A DNA stretch of 64,000 nucleotides from Pseudorhizobium tarimense (lineage in GTDB: Bacteria > Pseudomonadota > Alphaproteobacteria > Rhizobiales > Rhizobiaceae), in the NCBI RefSeq assembly GCF_022968135.1, contig NZ_JALJRA010000017.1:1-64000 (forward strand), given 5' to 3'. The notes below the pieces were generated by a model. It was given only the letters and a program-made list of their open reading frames with translations, ran no database searches and was not told where the DNA came from. Made by a program: the position numbers and the translations under genes. Shown here piece by piece: positions 8,818 through 17,356 of the stretch (the first letter of the stretch is position 1; each line of letters opens with the position of its first letter).

Positions 8818-10500
8818 ATGACGCATCATGTGTTTGAATCCCTCGCCGACAGTTTTCTAGCGGAAGGCATCGACACCTGCTTTGCCCTGTTGGGCGATGC
8901 CAACATGAATTGGGCCACCGCACTTGCCGACAAGGGCGTGCGGATGATTTACGTTCGTCACGAACATTGCGCGGTGGCCGCCGCGACCGCATATGCCCGC
9001 AAATCGGGCGGCGTCGGGATCGCCACAGTGACCTGCGGCCCCGGCCTGACGCAGGTGCTGACCGCCCTTCCCGCAGCCGTGCGCGCGCGCATCCCGTTGG
9101 TGATCTTCGCCGGCGAGTCACCGCTGGGTGTGGCATGGTATAATCAGGCAATTGATCAGGCCCCCTTCATTGTTGCAACAGGCGCCCGCTATCGTCCGCT
9201 GCACCACGTCCCGCGCATGGCAGAGGCAATCCGCGATGCCTTCGCCGAAGCCAAGCAAAGCCGCTGTCCGGTGGTGGTTGGTGTGCCCTTTGATCTGCAG
9301 GCCAAAGTTCTGAGTGAGCCGATGGCGTTGCCGGCCCCGTCGGATGAAATACTGCCGCGCCCAGGTCCAATCGTACCGCATCCTGACGATCTCGCTGCCG
9401 TCGTAGCCCGGATCGATGCGGCGCAGCGCGTTGTGATCATGGGTGGACTAGGTGCCGCCGCCGCCTCGGCCGCCCCCGCCTGTCAGGCCCTCGGAGAGCG
9501 GCTCGGCGCATTGATGGCCACTACCCTACCTGCGCGGGGGCTATTCCACGGTGACCCCTTTTGCATCGGCATTGCGGGAGGCTTCTCATCGACCCTTGCC
9601 CGTGCCCTTCTGGAAGAGGCGGACCTGGTGCTGGCGTTTGGTTGTGGCCTTACTCAGCACACTCTGGACAAAGGCAAGCTGTTTCCAAAAGCGCAGATCT
9701 TGCAGATCGACATCGACCCACAGGCGATTAGCCAAGGAATGGTGCCCGCTACGGCCTACCTGCGTGGTGATGCACGCCTGTGCGCCGAGGCCTTGACGGA
9801 GGCGGTGCAAGTCAAGCCAGGTTGGCGCAATCCGCGGTTGGGCAGGGCAATTGCAACCGCCCCATCAGACACGGCGACCTTCCCGCCGGAACCAGATGCG
9901 CTTGACCCGCGTGATGTTGTGAAAGCCCTTGATGCGACTCTGCCTCAAGACTGGCAGATGGTGAATTCTTCGGGCCATTGCTCGTTCTTCTTCGCGCATA
10001 TGAACCGGCCTTACGAAACCTTTCTGACAATTCGGGAATTCGGCGCGATCGGTAACGGTGTATCCTATGCCATGGGCGTCGCTGCCGCCCGGCCTGGCGA
10101 TACCGTGGTACTGTTTGATGGCGACGGTTCCTTGCTGATGCACATGCAGGAACTGGAAACATACAACCGCCACGGCCTAAACATCCTAATCTGCGTTTTG
10201 AACGACGGCGCTTACGGGTCCGAAATCCACAAGCTGCGCGACGAGGGCTTATCGGAGGCCGGCGCCGTTTTTGGCCGAACCGATTTGGCCGCCATCGCGC
10301 GCGGCTTTGGCATCAGCGGCATCCGGATAACCGATCTTACTGACATTCCAGAACGCGTCGCCGAATTTGCCCGCACCGGCGGGGCGGCGGTGTGGGATTT
10401 TCCAGTATCAGACCGAGTCGCTTCACCAGTGATCCGACGCGCCCATCCTAATGGCCATAAGGGGATCGAGAAGCCCGTGATAGTGGACGCGCTGCTGTGA
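8818..10500 (+). CDS. Thiamine-diphosphate-dependent decarboxylase/acetolactate-synthase-like enzyme
   Basis: A 560-aa enzyme with the three-domain layout of the POX/acetolactate synthase family. The N-terminal Pyr domain carries the catalytic glutamate in VRHEHCAVAAA (Glu49). The C-terminal PP domain has the cofactor motif GDGS (435-438) ending in LNDGAYG (Asn462), the metal and diphosphate ligands. The ATG at 8818 follows an AAAGGATC ribosome site; the open frame upstream of it overlaps the prpF-like gene and is not conserved-looking. Substrate is unknown: 2-oxo acid decarboxylation or carboligation is typical. As last gene of the TTT/PrpF run it probably works on a product of the imported acid. 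Confidence 0.8.
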   Translation: MTHHVFESLADSFLAEGIDTCFALLGDANMNWATALADKGVRMIYVRHEHCAVAAATAYARKSGGVGIATVTCGPGLTQVLTALPAAVRARIPLVIFAGESPLGVAWYNQAIDQAPFIVATGARYRPLHHVPRMAEAIRDAFAEAKQSRCPVVVGVPFDLQAKVLSEPMALPAPSDEILPRPGPIVPHPDDLAAVVARIDAAQRVVIMGGLGAAAASAAPACQALGERLGALMATTLPARGLFHGDPFCIGIAGGFSSTLARALLEEADLVLAFGCGLTQHTLDKGKLFPKAQILQIDIDPQAISQGMVPATAYLRGDARLCAEALTEAVQVKPGWRNPRLGRAIATAPSDTATFPPEPDALDPRDVVKALDATLPQDWQMVNSSGHCSFFFAHMNRPYETFLTIREFGAIGNGVSYAMGVAAARPGDTVVLFDGDGSLLMHMQELETYNRHGLNILICVLNDGAYGSEIHKLRDEGLSEAGAVFGRTDLAAIARGFGISGIRITDLTDIPERVAEFARTGGAAVWDFPVSDRVASPVIRRAHPNGHKGIEKPVIVDALL

Positions 10501-10551
10501 CCACATCTGCCGCGACAGCAGTCGGACCGGCCGGGTCCCGCCTCGACCACT

Positions 10552-11493
10552 TCAATCACGAGGCCGACGCAATCGATCGGCGCTGAGATTGACATGGCCG
10601 CGAAACCGCTCCAGCATCTCGGCCTCGACCTGGGTCATCAGGTCGTTGGCCAATACCGGCAACGGCACGCCTCGACGGGTAATAATTCCCAACTTGCGCC
10701 GCAGCTGCACACCCTTGAAAGGGCGCGATACCAACTTCGGAGGCGCCATAGCGATGGCACTTTCGGGCAGGATCGTCACGGCCATTCCCGCCCGCACCAG
10801 TTGCAGCGCCATGACGCCGTTCTGCACCTCGAATTGCCAGTTGATCTTTTCGCCCAGCGCCCCGAAGGTCGCATCCAGCAGTTGGCGGTTTTTCGACTGG
10901 GACCGAATCCGCGCCAACCGCAATCCGACGATGTCATTTACCGTCACATACGCGCGCTGCGCCAACGGATGATCGTCACGCACGAAAAGATGGTAATCCT
11001 CCTCGACCAACGGCCAGAGGCGCAGGTCCGGCAGTTCAGCGGCGACGATGGTGACGCCAAATGCGGCCGCGCCGCTGCGCACCGCCTCGGAAATCTGGTT
11101 TACCGGGATGTCCAACAGTTCGAAGGTGCTATCCGGCAACCGCGACGCCATGGCGGTCAGCACCTGCGGCAACAGCACGTTGGCGATCGACGGCAGGCAG
11201 GCGAAGGTCAGCTGCCGCGCCTGCCGATGCGCGCCTGTTCGCACCGATTGATACACGTCCTGAAGCGAAGTCAACAGGGTACGCGCCTCAGGCAGCAGAC
11301 CCTGTCCGATGGCGGTCAACGACACCTCCCGGCTCGACCGAATGAGCAGCGGCGATCCGATGTCTTCCTCAATCTTGCGCAGCCGGTGCGACAGGGCAGC
11401 CTGCGACAGGTGCAGCGCATCGGCCGCCCGCTGAAACGAGCCGTACTCGGCGATGGCCACGAAAGCCTCCAGCCCCAGATAATCAACACGCAT
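10552..11493 (-). CDS. LysR-family transcriptional regulator
   Basis: A 313-aa regulator with an N-terminal winged helix-turn-helix (residues 4-62, core SFQRAADALHLSQAALSHRLRKIE) and a C-terminal periplasmic-binding-like effector domain (about 90-295). It is convergent with the preceding catabolic operon and divergent from the TauE/SafE gene, with only 65 bases between the two translation starts, so it probably controls that exporter and itself. It may also respond to acids handled by the upstream operon. No inducer can be named. Confidence 0.88.
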   Translation of the reverse strand: MRVDYLGLEAFVAIAEYGSFQRAADALHLSQAALSHRLRKIEEDIGSPLLIRSSREVSLTAIGQGLLPEARTLLTSLQDVYQSVRTGAHRQARQLTFACLPSIANVLLPQVLTAMASRLPDSTFELLDIPVNQISEAVRSGAAAFGVTIVAAELPDLRLWPLVEEDYHLFVRDDHPLAQRAYVTVNDIVGLRLARIRSQSKNRQLLDATFGALGEKINWQFEVQNGVMALQLVRAGMAVTILPESAIAMAPPKLVSRPFKGVQLRRKLGIITRRGVPLPVLANDLMTQVEAEMLERFRGHVNLSADRLRRPRD

Positions 11494-11558
11494 GGCCCAT
11501 CCCCCAGATCTCCGCTGAAGGTTTAAATTATGTGTTCGATGGTCAGGAGCAAGGCGCG

Positions 11559-12311
11559 ATGATCCCTTCGCTGTTTCTACCCGATGGTATGACCGAGACA
11601 GTTTTTGGCATCCTCGTCGGATCGAGCTTCATATCATCGCTTATTACCGTCGCCTTCGGGATCGGGGGCGGTGGTATCTTGCTAGCGGTGATGGCTACCC
11701 TCGTTCCTCCCGCCGCTCTTATCCCGACCCATGGGGTCATTCAAGTTGGCTCAAACCTTGGCCGTGCCATAATCGTATTCAAGCACATCTTCTGGCCAGC
11801 CATACCGGCCTTTGCTGTCGGATCTATAATCGGAGCCGCTATCGGTGGCTCAATCGTCGTCAACTTGCCTCCCGCCTTGGTACAAATTGGCGTCGGTTCA
11901 TTTGTTATATGGTCAGTGTTCGCCCGTCCGCCAGAAGGGTTGCGGAACTGGCCCCTGTTGGTTGGCGGCATTTCAAGCTTCCTGACGATGTTCTTTGGCG
12001 CAACGGGGCTGTTTGTGGCAACGTTCACGAAATCGCATAAGCTTCCGCGCCATTCTCATGTCGCCACCCATGCGACGCTGATGACTGTGCAGCATGGGGT
12101 GAAGTCGATGGTCTTCGGCCTTCTCGGTTTCACGTTTGCCCATTGGTGGGCTTTCATCATCTCCATGATGTTTGCCGGCCTGGCGGGGACCTTGGTAGGC
12201 AAAAGCCTTCTCAATAAGATCGACGATCGCCGCTTTCGGTTCATGCTCGATGCCGTCTTGGTCATTTTGTCGGCACGCTTGATCTATGCTGGCTTCAATG
12301 GATTATCCTGA
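11559..12311 (+). CDS. TauE/SafE-family membrane exporter
   Basis: A 250-aa protein with about eight hydrophobic segments and the family signature of two related halves (GIGGGGILLAVMATLVPP near the N-terminus, FFGATGLFVATF in the middle). TauE/SafE (DUF81) proteins are proposed to export sulfite, sulfoacetate or other organic anions. The ATG at 11559 is preceded by AGGAGCAAGG, better than the GTG nine codons upstream. It is transcribed divergently from the LysR gene and may be its direct target. Whether it exports sulfur compounds or, as for many relatives, serves carboxylates cannot be told from sequence. Confidence 0.78.
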   Translation: MIPSLFLPDGMTETVFGILVGSSFISSLITVAFGIGGGGILLAVMATLVPPAALIPTHGVIQVGSNLGRAIIVFKHIFWPAIPAFAVGSIIGAAIGGSIVVNLPPALVQIGVGSFVIWSVFARPPEGLRNWPLLVGGISSFLTMFFGATGLFVATFTKSHKLPRHSHVATHATLMTVQHGVKSMVFGLLGFTFAHWWAFIISMMFAGLAGTLVGKSLLNKIDDRRFRFMLDAVLVILSARLIYAGFNGLS

Positions 12312-12732
12312 ACGTCCCCGCGCCGCACCGCATTGATACCAAGCAACGTTAACGCGAACGATGACTTTTTGTTCAAGATCCTCGGGGAGCCGGCTAGTTG
12401 CGATTGCTTTATCGGCGGTCATGAACTTATCAACTCTAACAATTATCCTATCACAGCTTCTCCGCCGCCCTTCTTCCTGCACTTAGTATGATGCGCAACA
12501 TCTTAAATTTGGAGGGCTCATCTCGAGTGGCAACAAACGGGTTCCGCTGGGGGAAGCCGATCAGCGGCAATCAAACTTCCGGTTCCCCCTGGCCTCGTCT
12601 CAAACGAACGTCGTTGCCTGCCTCGCCCAGTCGCCTTTCATTAGAAACGCAGCTTTTCGACAACAGACCGGTTGACACCTTTCCCCACTTACACAAATGT
12701 ACAAGAAGCAGGTACAAGAGAGCGAGCCGCTT
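12312..12732. other. Intergenic stretch with a possible promoter for the TetR gene
   Basis: No gene was recognised. Near its right end TTGACA at 12672-12677 could be a -35 box. The direct repeat GTACAAGA (about 12697-12704 and 12711-12719) lies just before the TetR start and may be an operator for self-control. The rest shows no hairpin with a T-run and no coding frame with recognisable content. Confidence 0.35.
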
Positions 12733-13407
12733 ATGCGAAAGAACGTCAAGGAGGCACTTCTGGATGCGGCGGTTACGTTGTTTTCGCGTAGCGGATATAA
12801 TGCCGTGTCTTTGCGCGATATCGCCAAGGAGGCCGGCGCTAACCTCGGCAGCCTGACCTATCACTTCGGCTCCAAGGCCAATCTGCTGAAGGAAATCTAC
12901 GCGCGGCACACACAGCCGATGAACGCGCGCCGCCTGGAGTTGCTGGGCGAGGCGCGGCGGATTCGTGATGCCGAGGATCGGCTGGCGGCCATTCTTCGCG
13001 CTTATGTGGTTCCTGCCTACATCTCGTCGTCAGAAGGTGATGGCGGGGGTGCTGAATTTACCCGCATGAGGGCCATCCTCTCAGCGGAAAGCAATCCGGA
13101 CGCCAAGAAGATCATCGCCGACGCCTTTGACGACACAAGCCGTATCTTCATCGAGGCAATCGCGGAATGTGTACCGGGTGCGCCCCAAGAGGGGCTCGTC
13201 TGGCGAAGCCAATTCCTGCTTGGCGCCCTCTATTATTCGCTGATCAATCCCGAACGAGTCACCCGCTTGTCAAATGGACAGGTCGACGGGAATGACCGCG
13301 ATGCGGCAATCGAACAACTTGTTCAGACGGCACAGGCCGGCTTCAGCGCTCTGGCGGCCCAACATACTTCGGTTAAGGACGCGATCCCGGAGCAACGCAT
13401 CAACTAA
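12733..13407 (+). CDS. TetR/AcrR-family transcriptional regulator
   Basis: A 224-aa regulator. Residues 1-55 are a typical TetR DNA-binding domain: LLDAAVTLFSRSGYNAVSLRDIAKEAG followed by GSLTYHFGSKANLL. The remaining helical domain (CefD/TetR_C type) is the ligand-sensing and dimer part. The frame is open from 12697, but that codon lies inside the putative operator repeat; the ATG at 12733 gives the normal N-terminal length. The TAXI transporter gene follows after 22 bases on the same strand, so the regulator probably governs the transport and lactonase genes downstream. Confidence 0.83.
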   Translation: MRKNVKEALLDAAVTLFSRSGYNAVSLRDIAKEAGANLGSLTYHFGSKANLLKEIYARHTQPMNARRLELLGEARRIRDAEDRLAAILRAYVVPAYISSSEGDGGGAEFTRMRAILSAESNPDAKKIIADAFDDTSRIFIEAIAECVPGAPQEGLVWRSQFLLGALYYSLINPERVTRLSNGQVDGNDRDAAIEQLVQTAQAGFSALAAQHTSVKDAIPEQRIN

Positions 13408-13429
13408 GCCCATCATTGGAGGAGGAAAC

Positions 13430-14359
13430 ATGAAATTAAAGAGATTCATCACCGCTGCCAGTTTGTCGGTGGCAGTTCTAGCTGCGCCGGCGATGGCGCA
13501 AGAGCGAATTTCGATCGGCACAGGCGGCACCGGCGGCCTGTTCTATGTCATCGGCGCAGGCATCGCCGAACTCTTAAACAAGCACATGCCGGGCACGACC
13601 GCTCGTGCGGAAGTCACAGGCGCATCGGTCGAGAACATTCGCCGTGTTGCGGCTGGTCAAATGACCTTCGGACTCTCGTCCTCCTCTACACTTTATGAGG
13701 CGAGTGCCGGTGAAGGTCCCTTCGAAGAAGCGTTGCCGGTTGCCGGAATGGCTTATCTTTATCCGGCCGTGCTGCAGATTGCGACTCTTAACAGCAGTGG
13801 CATCGAAACCATCGGCGACCTCGCAGGCAAGCGCATCAATCTTGGGCCGCCCGGATCAAATTCGGCCGTCCTTGCACAGCGTCTGCTTGAGGCCTACGGC
13901 GTGTTCGACGCTGGCAATGCACAGTTCCTCTCCTATACCGAAGGTACGGCAGCCCTTACCAACGGAACGATCGATGCCGCTGTCGTTCTTGCCGGCGCAC
14001 CAACGGCTGCGCTAATTGATCTCGGGGCACAGGAAGAGATGCGCCTGCTCTCCGCAGAGCCGAGCAAGGTCGAGAGCATGATCTCGCAATACCCCTTCTA
14101 CCAAATCTACGAAATCCCCGCCGGGACATATACGGGCCAGACAGAGCCCGTTGTGGCAATCAATGATCCGGCGACACTCTTCACGGTCAAGGAAGCGGAC
14201 CAGGAGACGATCTACAATGTCTCGCAGGCAATCTTTGATCATCTCGATGAACTGGGCCAAGTCCATCCTCAGGCAAAGGCGATCGCCATTGCAACGGCAC
14301 CTAACACGTCGGTGCCCCTCCATCCTGGTGCCCAGCGCTACTTCGACGAAAAGAAGTAA
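13430..14359 (+). CDS. TAXI-family TRAP transporter solute-binding protein
   Basis: Periplasmic receptor of 309 aa with a signal peptide of about 23 residues ending in AMA-Q. The mature N-terminus ISIGTGGTGGLFYVIG is the hallmark of the TAXI (TRAP-associated extracytoplasmic immunogenic) family. A GGAGGAGG ribosome site precedes the ATG, which lies 52 codons inside a longer open frame that overlaps the TetR gene. The partner permease follows at once. TAXI receptors bind small acids such as glutamate or 2-oxoglutarate-like compounds; the LigI-like lactonase at the end of the operon suggests an aromatic-derived dicarboxylate here. Confidence 0.88.
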   Translation: MKLKRFITAASLSVAVLAAPAMAQERISIGTGGTGGLFYVIGAGIAELLNKHMPGTTARAEVTGASVENIRRVAAGQMTFGLSSSSTLYEASAGEGPFEEALPVAGMAYLYPAVLQIATLNSSGIETIGDLAGKRINLGPPGSNSAVLAQRLLEAYGVFDAGNAQFLSYTEGTAALTNGTIDAAVVLAGAPTAALIDLGAQEEMRLLSAEPSKVESMISQYPFYQIYEIPAGTYTGQTEPVVAINDPATLFTVKEADQETIYNVSQAIFDHLDELGQVHPQAKAIAIATAPNTSVPLHPGAQRYFDEKK

Positions 14360-14386
14360 CCCCCGATCCTCGAGCGGATAAAAGCA

Positions 14387-16327
14387 ATGCATGAGATCTT
14401 CATGAAGCTGCGGCTGAACAACACAGCCGCAGGTCAGACTGAAACCACCATAGTCTCGCTCCTATACGGCGCGCTCGCAATCCTGGTGACAGGACTCGTC
14501 GTCTACGGCGCCTTCTATGGTGGCATCACCGCACTGATTCTCCGCTCGGCCTTCCTTTCCGCAGTGGCAGCCGCCGGCCTGATCGCAATCGGTGTTCGGC
14601 GCGACACTTTCGTCGTTCGTTCCATCTTCTACGCGTTGGCGATCGTCGCATTGATTCCGGGACCGTATCTCTGGAGCTCCTACCTCGACATCATCATGCG
14701 CGGGGCGATGTCGACGCAGACGGATCGCTATATCTTCGTCGGCCTTCTGGTTGCGGTCCTGGTGCTGGTCCGCTTCTCCATTGGCTGGGCTCTCCTGGTT
14801 CTCTCGGTGCTTTCGCTTGCCTATGCCTACTTCGGCTACCTGATACCGGGCAAGTACGGTCACGGCGGCTATGATCTGGCGCGGTTAACCTCTACTCTGC
14901 TTCTTTCGACGGAGGGCTTCTACGGCGTGCCGATGGGGGTGGCCGTGGAATACATCTTCCTCTTCGCGCTGCTCGGCACCTTTTTAATGAGGATTGGCAC
15001 CGGGGAGGTCTTTGTTGACATCGCCCGCGGCCTCACCGGCCGCATCCAGGGCGGTCCGGGACTGTCGGCGGCTTTGTCCAGCGCACTTCTGGGGACGATC
15101 AATGGCAGTGCAGTTGCCAACGTCGTCACCACAGGTACCTTCACCATTCCGCTGATGAAGCGGGTCGGCTATTCCCCAGCCCTGGCCGGTGCGATAGAGG
15201 CGGCCGCCTCTTCTGCAGGGCAGATCCTCCCGCCGATCATGGGCGCAGCCGCCTTCCTGATGGCAGAGATCATCGGAGTCCCCTACAGCCAAATCGCGAT
15301 CGCCGCGCTCGTACCGGGTCTGCTTTACGTGCTAGCACTCATGGTGTCCGTGCGCCTCGAAGCTGGGCGGCTGGGACTTGCCGCGGACAGCGAGGGCGGC
15401 CTGAAGTTGTTCTGGCGCACACTCCTGCACCGGGGCTATCTATTGCTGCCACTTGTCGGACTGGTCGCGCTCCTAGTCGGCGGCATGACGCCCACTCGGG
15501 CCGCCGTCTACTGCCTGGTCTTCGGCCTGCTGATCAGCCCCTGGCGGGCAGACACTCGCGTCGGCCCCGTCGGGCTCTGGCTCGTCTGCCGTGACACGCT
15601 GTCCTCGACGCTTCCTATCGTTGCAGCGGTCGCAGCAGCGGGCATCGTGATCGGTGTTCTAAACCTGACCGGCATGGGTCTTATGCTTTCCAGCCTCATC
15701 TTAGAGCTCGGTGGCGATAGCATCTGGGCTATCCTCGTCCTGACCGCTCTTGCGTCCTTCGTGCTCGGCATGGGTTTGCCAACGTCCGCTGCCTACCTCC
15801 TCCTGGCGGTGCTCGTCGCACCAGCGCTGACGCGGCTAGGTCTGCCTGCAATCTCGGCGCATATGTTTATCTTCTACTTTGGACTGGTATCCGCAATCAC
15901 CCCGCCTGTGGCTCTTGCAGCCTACGCTGCTGCGAGCATTTCCGGCGCCGACGCCAATGCCACCGCAATGGAATCGATCCGCCTTGGTTTCGTGAAGCTG
16001 CTCGTTCCCTTCCTATTCGTCACTATGCCGGGCATCTTGATGATCGGAAGCGGCGCCGAGATCACGCTGGCGATCATCCTGGCGACGGTAGCCGTCGCCA
16101 CACTCACAATAGCTTTCGCAGGCTGGTTACAGCGGCCACTGGCTTGGATGGAACGCGGGGCATTCGTCCTGGCCGCCGTGTTGATCGCCTGGCCGACGCC
16201 CGTCACGGCTGTCGATCCTATAACAGTTTGCGCACGCGGGGGCGGTCTGCTGATCGCCGGAATTCTGGCGTGGCGCATCATCAGTGGCGTTTCCGCCGAG
16301 TCCAGCTCACCGATTTCCACACAGTAA
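14387..16327 (+). CDS. Fused TRAP transporter permease (TAXI type)
   Basis: A 646-aa integral membrane protein in which the small (four-helix, DctQ-like) and large (twelve-helix, DctM-like) TRAP subunits are joined, the usual form for TAXI systems. The large part is recognisable by GSAVANVVTTGTFTIPLMKRVGYSP and SSAGQILPPIMGAAAF near the middle and by LGMGLPTSAAYLLLAVL and the ITPPVALAAYAA block in the second half. It is expected to import the ligand of the TAXI receptor by sodium symport. The gene lies between the receptor and the lactonase genes with short spacers, one operon. Confidence 0.9.
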   Translation: MHEIFMKLRLNNTAAGQTETTIVSLLYGALAILVTGLVVYGAFYGGITALILRSAFLSAVAAAGLIAIGVRRDTFVVRSIFYALAIVALIPGPYLWSSYLDIIMRGAMSTQTDRYIFVGLLVAVLVLVRFSIGWALLVLSVLSLAYAYFGYLIPGKYGHGGYDLARLTSTLLLSTEGFYGVPMGVAVEYIFLFALLGTFLMRIGTGEVFVDIARGLTGRIQGGPGLSAALSSALLGTINGSAVANVVTTGTFTIPLMKRVGYSPALAGAIEAAASSAGQILPPIMGAAAFLMAEIIGVPYSQIAIAALVPGLLYVLALMVSVRLEAGRLGLAADSEGGLKLFWRTLLHRGYLLLPLVGLVALLVGGMTPTRAAVYCLVFGLLISPWRADTRVGPVGLWLVCRDTLSSTLPIVAAVAAAGIVIGVLNLTGMGLMLSSLILELGGDSIWAILVLTALASFVLGMGLPTSAAYLLLAVLVAPALTRLGLPAISAHMFIFYFGLVSAITPPVALAAYAAASISGADANATAMESIRLGFVKLLVPFLFVTMPGILMIGSGAEITLAIILATVAVATLTIAFAGWLQRPLAWMERGAFVLAAVLIAWPTPVTAVDPITVCARGGGLLIAGILAWRIISGVSAESSSPISTQ

Positions 16328-16339
16328 CAGAGAACGAGA

Positions 16340-17212
16340 ATGTCCAAACTGGCCCTGCCCTTCCACCCGAACCCGAAGAAGCCGGATCTTGCCCTTCCAG
16401 CCGGGGCATGTGACGCGCACTGCCACGTCTTCGGGCCTGCCTCCCGCTTCCCCTTTGCTCCGAGCAGCACCTACACGCCCGTGGATGCACCGAAGGAAAA
16501 GCTGTTCGAGCTTCATCGGCATCTCGGCTTTGAACGCTCCGTCATCGTGCAGGCCAGCTGCCACGGCACGGATAATAGTGCCATGGTCGACGCGCTCATC
16601 GCGGGCGGGTCAAAGTATCGCGGTATTGCCATGGTCGAACGCAACGTCAGCAAGGGCGAGCTACATCGTCTTCACGAAGCTGGCGTGCGCGGCGTCCGCT
16701 TCAACTTCGTGACGCACCTCGGTGCGCCTGCAGATCATGATGCCACCCGCGAAATAGTGGAAAAGATCAGGCCGCTGGGATGGCACGCCGTCGTGCACTT
16801 CGACGCATTCCGTCTTCAGGAACTCGCCCCCTTCCTGCGGGAACTCGGCCTGACGCTGGTGATCGACCACATGGGTCGTATCGATGCCGCGGCCGGCCGC
16901 GAACAGCCGGCCTTCCAGCTGCTTCTGGAACTATTGGAGGACGACCGGTTCTGGGTCAAGGTCAGCGGGTCGGAGCGGCTGTCGCGCACGGGTCCTCCCT
17001 TCGAAGACGCGGCGCAATTTGGTCACCTCTTGGTTGAGCGCTTTCCGGACCGGGTGCTCTGGGGTACGGACTGGCCGCATCCAAACATCTATCAGAACAT
17101 GCCGGACGATGGAGCGCTGGTCGACCTGCTGAAGATCATAGCACCGGAGCAGACCCAGCTTCAGGCCCTATTGGTAGATAACCCGACACGCCTCTACTGG
17201 CCGGCGGGCTAA
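16340..17212 (+). CDS. LigI-like 2-pyrone-4,6-dicarboxylate lactonase (amidohydrolase family)
   Basis: A 290-aa cytoplasmic amidohydrolase of the LigI group. LigI hydrolyses 2-pyrone-4,6-dicarboxylate to 4-oxalomesaconate in protocatechuate 4,5-cleavage. The expected active-site pattern is present: DAHCH (His27, His29), VVHFD (His153), VIDHMGR (His177) and the catalytic aspartate in LWGTDWPHPN (Asp244). The Arg-rich segment VRGVRFNF fits carboxylate binding. Length agrees with the family. It is the last gene of the TAXI operon, and its product would feed the GalD-GalB-GalC enzymes encoded 6 kb further on. Related family members hydrolyse sugar lactones, so the exact substrate stays an inference supported by this context. 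Confidence 0.78.
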   Translation: MSKLALPFHPNPKKPDLALPAGACDAHCHVFGPASRFPFAPSSTYTPVDAPKEKLFELHRHLGFERSVIVQASCHGTDNSAMVDALIAGGSKYRGIAMVERNVSKGELHRLHEAGVRGVRFNFVTHLGAPADHDATREIVEKIRPLGWHAVVHFDAFRLQELAPFLRELGLTLVIDHMGRIDAAAGREQPAFQLLLELLEDDRFWVKVSGSERLSRTGPPFEDAAQFGHLLVERFPDRVLWGTDWPHPNIYQNMPDDGALVDLLKIIAPEQTQLQALLVDNPTRLYWPAG

Positions 17213-17296
17213 GCGTAAGCCAGCCCAAAAACACCTCGCGCTTTCGTCCCCATCTTATGAACATTGCTACTGAAACATAGAGGTCGTGACGTCATT

Positions 17297-17325
17297 GGTT
17301 GCGCAGCTTGTGATTCTGCGCAACC
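17297..17325. terminator. Hairpin between convergent operons
   Basis: A 10-bp perfect inverted repeat GGTTGCGCAG / CTGCGCAACC with a nine-base loop lies between the lactonase gene and the convergent TRAP permease gene. It has no clear T-run on either side, so it may act as a bidirectional terminator of the weaker kind or as an mRNA end stabiliser. Confidence 0.5.
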
Positions 17326-17356
17326 ATCTGCCGGGCATAGCCTGGTTGCGAAGGCC

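Noticed and set aside
10524-10538. Short hairpin GGACC-N5-GGTCC between convergent genes
   Set aside because: Only five base pairs and no T-run, too weak to call a terminator.
10594-11526. 310-codon open frame antisense to the LysR gene
   Set aside because: It mirrors the codon pattern of the LysR gene on the other strand, is rich in Gln, His and Arg and matches no protein family I know.
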